In this document: piece by piece, positions 58,971 to 64,000 of the stretch
Layout of the letters: the number at the start of each line of letters is the position of its first letter
Position numbering within the stretch: position 1 is the stretch's first letter
From: Rahnella sp. AA
GTDB taxonomy: Bacteria > Pseudomonadota > Gammaproteobacteria > Enterobacterales > Enterobacteriaceae
Length of the DNA stretch: 64,000 nt
Assembly (NCBI RefSeq): GCF_002834385.1
Contig: NZ_PITQ01000006.1
Span: 186,001 to 250,000 of the forward strand
Reading direction: 5' to 3'
Made by a program: the position numbers and the translations under genes
Notes under the pieces: model-generated
The model's database searches: none
Told to the model about the DNA's origin: nothing
The model's input: only the letters and a program-made list of their open reading frames with translations

Positions 58971-60362
58971 ATGACAACGGCAGATACCCAAACTCACGCA
59001 ATTTCGCAAAACCCGTTTAACGGCGAGCACATCGCAGAATATGCTTTTGACAGTGCGCTGATGCTGGAAGCGGCGGTTGCTCAGGGCAACGCGGCATTTA
59101 AGCAATGGCGCAAGACAGAAATCGCTAAACGCGCAGCGCTGCTGATCAACCTCGCCGCTGAGCTGCGCGAAGCCAGCGAAGACATCGCGCGCATGATTAC
59201 CCGTGAAATGGGTAAGCCGGTTAAGCAGGCTCGCGCCGAAGTCGAAAAATCAGCGGGTCTGTGCGAATGGTATGCCAAAAATGGCCCGGCAATGCTGGCA
59301 CCGGAACCGACAACGGTTGATAACGGCGAGGCGCACATTCATTACCGCCCTTCCGGTATGATTCTGGCGATTATGCCGTGGAATTTCCCAATCTGGCAGA
59401 TTCTTCGTGGTGCGGTTCCTGCACTGATAGCGGGCAATACTTTTCTGCTAAAACCCGCACCAAACGTGATGGGTTCGTCCTATCTGGTGAAACAGGCAGC
59501 CTTGAAAGCAGGTTTCCCGGTCGGGGCGTTTGGCGTCATCAATGTCGGGACACCCGCTGTTGCGCAGCTGATTGCCGATCCCCGTGTTGTCGCCGTGACG
59601 GTCACGGGCAGCGTACGCGCCGGGGGAGCCATTGCCGAACTCGCTGGTAAGGCACTGAAAAAATGCGTACTCGAACTCGGCGGTTCAGATCCGTTTATCG
59701 TACTTAATGACGCGGATCTCGATGAGGCCGTTAACGCTGCTGTTGCAGGGCGTTATCAGAATACCGGACAGGTTTGCGCCGCAGCGAAACGTCTGATCAT
59801 CGAAGAAGGTGTTCTGGACGCTTTCACGACGAAGTTCGTCGCAGCCACGCAGGCGCTGGTGATCGGCGATCCGCAGGATGAGGCCACTTACATCGGCCCG
59901 ATGGCGCGTTTCGATCTGCGTGATGAACTGGATAAACAGGTACAGGATACGCTGGCAGAAGGCGCCACCCTTCTGTTGGGTGGCGAGAAAATTGCCGGAA
60001 ACGGTAACTTCTATGCGCCGACAATTTTGAGCAATGTGACACCGGAAATGACCGCGTTCCGTCAGGAACTGTTCGGGCCGGTCGCGGCAATTACGGTTGC
60101 CCGCGATGCGGACCACGCGGTTGAACTGGCTAATGACAGCGATTTTGGGTTGAGCGCGACAATTTTCACCGCTGACCTGGCGCTGGCGGAACAGATGACA
60201 AGCGAGCTGGAAACCGGCGGTGTCTTCATTAACGGTTACAGCGCATCGGATCCGCGCGTAGCATTTGGCGGTGTGAAGAAAAGCGGTTATGGCCGCGAGT
60301 TGTCGCATTTCGGTTTACGCGAATTCTGCAACGTGCAGACCGTGTGGAGTAACCGCAAGTAA
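58971..60362 (+). CDS. sad: succinate-semialdehyde dehydrogenase Sad (YneI)
   Basis: NAD(P)-dependent aldehyde dehydrogenase of 463 residues that oxidises succinate semialdehyde from putrescine/GABA breakdown. Catalytic Cys269 (NTGQVCAAAKR) and Glu235 (VLELGGSDP) are present, with the NAD motif MPWNFP at about 135-140 and the family tail VAFGGVKKSGYGRELSHFG. The closest relative I know is E. coli YneI/Sad, and the divergent ptrR gene supports this. Ribosome site GAGGAA before the ATG. Transcription ends at the palindrome at 60388. Confidence 0.93.
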   Translation: MTTADTQTHAISQNPFNGEHIAEYAFDSALMLEAAVAQGNAAFKQWRKTEIAKRAALLINLAAELREASEDIARMITREMGKPVKQARAEVEKSAGLCEWYAKNGPAMLAPEPTTVDNGEAHIHYRPSGMILAIMPWNFPIWQILRGAVPALIAGNTFLLKPAPNVMGSSYLVKQAALKAGFPVGAFGVINVGTPAVAQLIADPRVVAVTVTGSVRAGGAIAELAGKALKKCVLELGGSDPFIVLNDADLDEAVNAAVAGRYQNTGQVCAAAKRLIIEEGVLDAFTTKFVAATQALVIGDPQDEATYIGPMARFDLRDELDKQVQDTLAEGATLLLGGEKIAGNGNFYAPTILSNVTPEMTAFRQELFGPVAAITVARDADHAVELANDSDFGLSATIFTADLALAEQMTSELETGGVFINGYSASDPRVAFGGVKKSGYGRELSHFGLREFCNVQTVWSNRK

Positions 60363-60387
60363 GCCAGGCTGAGACGCAAAACAAAGA

Positions 60388-60423
60388 AACAATCACAGGA
60401 TTATATAATCCTGTGATTGTTTG
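60388..60423. terminator. perfect 36-bp palindrome between sad and the polyol-binding gene
   Basis: Two 18-base arms, AAACAATCACAGGATTAT and its exact complement, without any mismatch. It lies between convergent stop codons, with A/T-rich ends that give a T-run both ways, so it is a very likely two-way terminator. Confidence 0.82.
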
Positions 60424-60426
60424 ATT

Positions 60427-61746
60427 TTAATTGCCCTGTGATGTCGTGGCGTAAATCGATGTCACCACCTGCTGATTCGCGCTCAGCGTTTCATCGAGTG
60501 TTTTCTTGCCTTCCAGCAAATCGGAAATATTTCGCCCGACCGCATCGCCCATCTGATCAAACCCCGGGATACTCACGTACTGCACGCCCTGATACGGCAC
60601 CGGATATAGTGTTGGTTGCTCAGGCGTCGCAGTTTCCACCGCCTGTTTTACACCATCGGCATAAGGTGCCAGTTTCTGGTATTTCACCTGCGCGTAAGAG
60701 GAGTAACGACTGCCTGGCGGGATTGCACCCCAGCCCACCGTTTTCGCCACGTCCTGAATATACGCCTGCGATGTTGCCCAGGTAATGAATTGCTGCGCTT
60801 CATCTTTATGGTTTGCACGTTGCGGAACGGCCAGCGCCCATGCCCATAACCAGTGCGAACCGTTGCTCGAAATCGCCGTCGGCGCGGGCGCAAAACCGAC
60901 GCTGTCCGCGACCGGCGAAATCTGCGGGTTGATGACCATTCCGGCGGCGACGGTACTGTCAATCCACATCGCACATTTGCCCTGTGCAAACAGTTTCAGG
61001 TTCTGACCAAAGCTGTTGGATTTCGCATCCGGCGGGCCGTAGTCATGCATCATCTGCACGTAATCGGTAAGCACCGCGCGCCACTCGTCGCTGTCGAGAC
61101 GCGGATGCCAGTTTTCATCGAACCACTCCGCGCCATAGGCGTTGGCCATCGTGGTGATAAACGCCACGTTGTCACCCCACCCTGCCAGCCCGCGCAGACA
61201 CAGGCCATAAATGCCCTGCGATTTATCGGTCAGCTGCGCCGCGAAAGATTTCACCTCATCCCAGCTTGGATTTTTCGGCATGGTCAGATTTTTTTTCGCG
61301 AACAAATCTTTGCGGTAATACGTCATGCTGCTTTCGCCGTAAAACGGCAGCGCGTACAGCGTGCCCTGCCAGGAAAGCGCACTGCGGATGGGTTTCAGTA
61401 AATCATCAACATTGTAATCAGCGGGCAAATTGTTGAGCGGTTGCAGCCAGCCTTTTTTACCCCACAGCGGCGCTTCGTACGTGCCCACGGTGATTACGTC
61501 AAAATTCGCCTGCCCGCTGTTCATGTCGCTGAGCACCTGTTTGCGCAGCTCGCCGTCGTCCATCACGTGCCATTCGAGTTTGATATCCGGATGCGTTTTT
61601 TCAAACTCACCGGACATCTGCTGCATGATCGTCATGTCGCCGTTCGCGATAGTCGCGATTTTAACGACGGTCTGCGCCTGCGCGCTGGCACAAAAAGCCA
61701 GAGGTAGCAGAATGCTCAGGATCTGACGCTGAAAAAGACCTGACAT
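60427..61746 (-). CDS. polyol/sugar-binding periplasmic protein (orphan, chemoreceptor-linked)
   Basis: A 439-residue family-1 binding protein with signal peptide (cleavage after SAQAQ region, near residue 24). The sequence follows the sorbitol/mannitol-binding SmoE/MtlE type: VVKIATIANGDMTIMQQM, ANFDVITVGTYEAPLWGKKGW and LYALPFYGESSMTYYRKDLF. There is no permease or ATPase gene beside it. Instead it lies 19 bp downstream of a chemoreceptor gene with AAAAGGAG before its ATG, so the two are one operon. A binding protein that presents its ligand to a chemoreceptor, as maltose-binding protein does to Tar, is the natural reading; a distant ABC transporter could also share it. Confidence 0.87.
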   Translation of the reverse strand: MSGLFQRQILSILLPLAFCASAQAQTVVKIATIANGDMTIMQQMSGEFEKTHPDIKLEWHVMDDGELRKQVLSDMNSGQANFDVITVGTYEAPLWGKKGWLQPLNNLPADYNVDDLLKPIRSALSWQGTLYALPFYGESSMTYYRKDLFAKKNLTMPKNPSWDEVKSFAAQLTDKSQGIYGLCLRGLAGWGDNVAFITTMANAYGAEWFDENWHPRLDSDEWRAVLTDYVQMMHDYGPPDAKSNSFGQNLKLFAQGKCAMWIDSTVAAGMVINPQISPVADSVGFAPAPTAISSNGSHWLWAWALAVPQRANHKDEAQQFITWATSQAYIQDVAKTVGWGAIPPGSRYSSYAQVKYQKLAPYADGVKQAVETATPEQPTLYPVPYQGVQYVSIPGFDQMGDAVGRNISDLLEGKKTLDETLSANQQVVTSIYATTSQGN

Positions 61747-61765
61747 GATAGTGCTCCTTTTCGGC

Positions 61766-63409
61766 TCAGGCTTTCGCCAGTCGCGGTTGACGAGGCGCTT
61801 TCGCCGGAGAGTTCAGTGCAGGCAATGGTTCCAGCACGCCTTCAATTGTCGTCGCCGGTAAATTTGCGGACGGGCGCAAATGGAAGAACGACATTTTCTC
61901 AACCAGCCGCGCCGCGTGTTCGTTCACGGTATGGCTGGCCGCGCTGGCTTCTTCCACCAGTGCAGCGTTTTGCTGTGTCGCACTGTCCATCTGGACAATT
62001 GCCACATTCACCTGCTCAATCCCGCTGGACTGCTGACGGCTGGCAACGGCGATGTCCGCCACGTATTCCACCATTTTCGCCATACCGCCGTTGATCTCCT
62101 GAAGCGTTTCGCCGGAGCGCAACACCAGTTTACTGCCCGCATCGACTTTGCTGACGCTGGTCTGGATCAGCGTTTTAATTTCCTGCGCCGCTGTTGCAGA
62201 ACGTTGCGCCAGCTGACGCACTTCTGAGGCGACCACCGCAAAACCGCGCCCCTGTTCGCCTGCGCGCGCGGCTTCCACCGCCGCATTCAGCGCCAGCAGG
62301 TTAGTCTGGAAGGCAATTTCGTCGATCACACGATTGATATCGGCAATTTTCTTGCTGGAATCTTCGATCTCCTGCATTGCGGTAACCGCGTCAGTCAGAA
62401 TACTGCTGCTCTGCTGTGCCTGCTCGCGCACGGTCTGCGCAAGCTGGCTGGCCTGCGAGGCATTCTCCGCGTTGAATTTCACCGTCGCGGTCATCTGTTC
62501 CATACTTGCCGCCGTTTGTTCGAGCGAGCTGGCCTGTGCGTGAGTCCGGGAAGACAGATCATTATTGCCGTCCGCCATTTGCCCGGCCGCGCTGCTGAGC
62601 GCCTGCGCGCTTTCACCGACCTCACGTACGATACCGCTCAGACGAGCATCCATATTCGCCAGCGCCTGCATCAGTTCGCCCATTTCATCTTTCGGGATCA
62701 CGCCCAGACGGTGATTCAGGCCGCCTTCGGAAATCGATTCGGCCAGACGACGTGCGCGACGTACTGCGCCGGTAATCGAACGCACCAGCAGCCAACCCGC
62801 AATCCCGGCGACCAGTAAACCGACGGCCAGAATCGCCGCCATGCTGTTGCGCATCGTGGCGTACGCCGCTGAACTGGTGGCGTAATTGTTTTCGGCGTGG
62901 CTTCTCATCAGGTTATCCAGCCCGTCGATATCCTGCTGCAATGCCTGGCTGCCATTTTTCAGACGGGTTTCGATAATCACCAGCGCACCGGACGGGTTGC
63001 CTCCGGCGACCAGTTTTGCAGCATTGCTGATGGCGGCCTGATAACCGTTCAGGTCATCGAGAAAAGTGGTGCGGAGTTTTTCGCTACCGGGCACGGCAAA
63101 CGTGGCTTCATACGCCTTGCGTTCGGCGGCAATTTGCCTGCCGTAAGCATCAATCTGCGCCACACGCTGATCGACTTCAGCCGGATCAGTCCAGTAACGC
63201 AGTGATTCAAACAGCGTTGCCGATTGCATCTGCGCCAGGCGGTATAATTTCGCGGAATGTTGCAGAGGTAATAACTCAGTGCGGTAAGTTGAAATCGCCC
63301 GCTGATCGGCGGCGCGAAGACCTAATATTGCCCATAATGCAGCGATCGTCAGCAAAATACACAGCAAGCCCACGATGCCAATCAACCGGCTCTTGATGGT
63401 AAATCCCAT
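61766..63409 (-). CDS. methyl-accepting chemotaxis protein with four-helix-bundle sensor
   Basis: A 547-residue transmembrane chemoreceptor. TM1 at about 9-30, a periplasmic 4HB_MCP sensor (about 35-185), TM2 at about 190-212, HAMP (about 213-265) and the cytoplasmic signalling domain with the conserved hairpin tip [22 protein letters not shown] (in parts) around 365-390. The C-terminus ([13 protein letters not shown]) lacks the NWETF-type tail for CheR, so it depends on other receptors for efficient methylation. Ribosome site AGAGGAA. The sensor is of the Tar/Tsr class that can also bind periplasmic proteins; the co-transcribed polyol-binding protein is the likely partner. Confidence 0.92.
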   Translation of the reverse strand: MGFTIKSRLIGIVGLLCILLTIAALWAILGLRAADQRAISTYRTELLPLQHSAKLYRLAQMQSATLFESLRYWTDPAEVDQRVAQIDAYGRQIAAERKAYEATFAVPGSEKLRTTFLDDLNGYQAAISNAAKLVAGGNPSGALVIIETRLKNGSQALQQDIDGLDNLMRSHAENNYATSSAAYATMRNSMAAILAVGLLVAGIAGWLLVRSITGAVRRARRLAESISEGGLNHRLGVIPKDEMGELMQALANMDARLSGIVREVGESAQALSSAAGQMADGNNDLSSRTHAQASSLEQTAASMEQMTATVKFNAENASQASQLAQTVREQAQQSSSILTDAVTAMQEIEDSSKKIADINRVIDEIAFQTNLLALNAAVEAARAGEQGRGFAVVASEVRQLAQRSATAAQEIKTLIQTSVSKVDAGSKLVLRSGETLQEINGGMAKMVEYVADIAVASRQQSSGIEQVNVAIVQMDSATQQNAALVEEASAASHTVNEHAARLVEKMSFFHLRPSANLPATTIEGVLEPLPALNSPAKAPRQPRLAKA

Positions 63410-63821
63410 ATCAATTCCTCTGATAACAGCGGTAATCCAACAGGAAGGCGTCAGCGTGAAATGGCAAACCGGCGATCGCCCTTTAGAACGATTTATCGGC
63501 AGAGGCCAGCGAATATTTAAGCAGTTATTTCAGGAGCCTGTACCCGCGCCGCAATTAAAGTTTTAACGATTTTAGATAGCAACGGTTTACGTTTAATCAG
63601 CGATTTACACTGCCGGGAAAGCGTTAAAACATTTTGTTACTTTATTGGTCTGAAAGGTTCTGAGACATAGAAAACACAAATGATTACTATTCACATTCTC
63701 ATTGCGTGCTCTTCTTAAAATTTGCAATTCAGGCGGATGACTGCGGTCAGATGATCCTGTGTAAAGACAATTAAAAGAAGCGGTATCGCTTTCTATTAAT
63801 GTGTTTTTTACGGGAAACGTT
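63410..63821. promoter_or_regulatory. intergenic region before the TonB-dependent receptor, with a weak Fur-like site
   Basis: No gene is recognised in these 412 bp; short open frames on both strands look accidental. TGATTACTATTCACA at 63681-63695 matches ten of fourteen positions of the Fur 7-1-7 consensus and lies about 125 bp before the receptor start. An AT-rich stretch follows. The assignment is tentative. Confidence 0.3.
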
Positions 63822-64000
63822 ATGTCTTTCACTGGCAGGGGTTACGGCGCGGCAACATCCGCACCTGAGAACAAAAATAAGCTTTCAACATCATTGTCGG
63901 CGCTGGCGGTTCTGGTCATGGCGGCTTCTTCCGCTGCTCACGCCGCAGCCGCCACCGGCACAGCGACAACCGCTGATGAGAATATGGTCGTTGAAGGAAC
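63822..64000 (+). CDS. TonB-dependent outer-membrane receptor (N-terminal fragment)
   Basis: The first 59 residues of a gene that continues past the right edge. A long N-terminal region (MSFTGRGYGAATSAPENKNK) precedes the hydrophobic signal core (LSALAVLVMAASSAAHA, cleavage near residue 42), followed by TADENMVVEG, which fits a TonB box (ENMVV). Receptors of the ferric-hydroxamate/siderophore type begin this way. GGGAAACGTT lies before the ATG. Ligand cannot be told from the fragment. Confidence 0.7.
   Translation, partial: MSFTGRGYGAATSAPENKNKLSTSLSALAVLVMAASSAAHAAAATGTATTADENMVVEG

Noticed and set aside
63605-63832. 75-codon minus-strand frame before the TonB-dependent receptor
   Set aside because: Covers the receptor's promoter region and has no family features.
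1-64000. tRNA, rRNA, CRISPR arrays, insertion sequences, prophage
   Set aside because: Looked for cloverleaf and CCA ends, regular repeat-spacer arrays, transposase motifs and phage structural genes by eye; none was found.

Overview
The window reads as a chromosomal segment of a member of the order Enterobacterales. Several proteins closely resemble E. coli proteins as I remember them (PqqU/YncD, Gcd, RhaS, AldA, PtrR/YneJ, Sad/YneI, ExoX, PduA/PduB/PduL), but the gene order is not that of E. coli. A Rahnella/Serratia-like environmental or plant-associated member is plausible: there is a PQQ glucose dehydrogenase, a secreted polygalacturonase, many ABC importers and a propanediol-type microcompartment. 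The genus is inference. No rRNA, tRNA, CRISPR array, insertion sequence or intact prophage was recognised.

Layout. 1-5.8 kb (minus): part of a bacterial microcompartment operon (alcohol dehydrogenase, pduL, flavoprotein, EutN/PduN vertex protein, HbpS/PduO-C-like protein, acetate/propionate kinase, pduA, pduB, continuing off the left edge). 6.1-13.3 kb (plus): a compact operon for a nickel/peptide-type ABC importer (two ATPases, an MFS protein, a lipoprotein binding protein, a permease formed by fusion of two), then an EamA transporter. 13.3-14.9 kb: hipBA toxin-antitoxin pair. 15.1-21.5 kb (minus): an enolase-superfamily enzyme with a complete family-5 ABC importer, with consensus CRP sites upstream. 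22-31.6 kb: orphan membrane protein, exoX, a LysR/metallo-beta-lactamase/amidase locus, a LysR/MFS pair and small stress-type genes. 31.8-38.1 kb: accessory stretch (secreted HbpS-like protein, GH28 polygalacturonase, PEBP protein, AraC regulator and several unassigned proteins). 38.4-43.1 kb (minus): pqqU followed by gcd, a PQQ importer next to a PQQ-dependent enzyme. 43.9-45.8 kb: secreted alpha/beta hydrolase behind a Pho-box-like repeat, and a coiled-coil membrane protein. 46-53.4 kb: aldA, rhaS and a rhamnose-type ABC importer, with matching RhaS-like operators before aldA and before the importer. 53.4-60.4 kb: Fic protein, panE-like reductase, a candidate type I toxin-antitoxin locus, cytochrome b561, an H-NS-like protein, ptrR/sad. 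60.4-63.4 kb (minus): a chemoreceptor with an orphan polyol-binding protein. The start of a TonB-dependent receptor runs off the right edge.

How it fits together. Rhamnose breakdown gives L-lactaldehyde. AldA would oxidise it to lactate; when reduced instead it becomes 1,2-propanediol, a usual substrate of PduAB-type microcompartments, so the two ends of the window may handle two fates of one intermediate. The most unusual items are the candidate type I toxin-antitoxin locus at 55.4-56.0 kb, the pqqU-gcd pairing, the paired RhaS operators, the fused-permease metal/peptide operon and the chemoreceptor/binding-protein operon.
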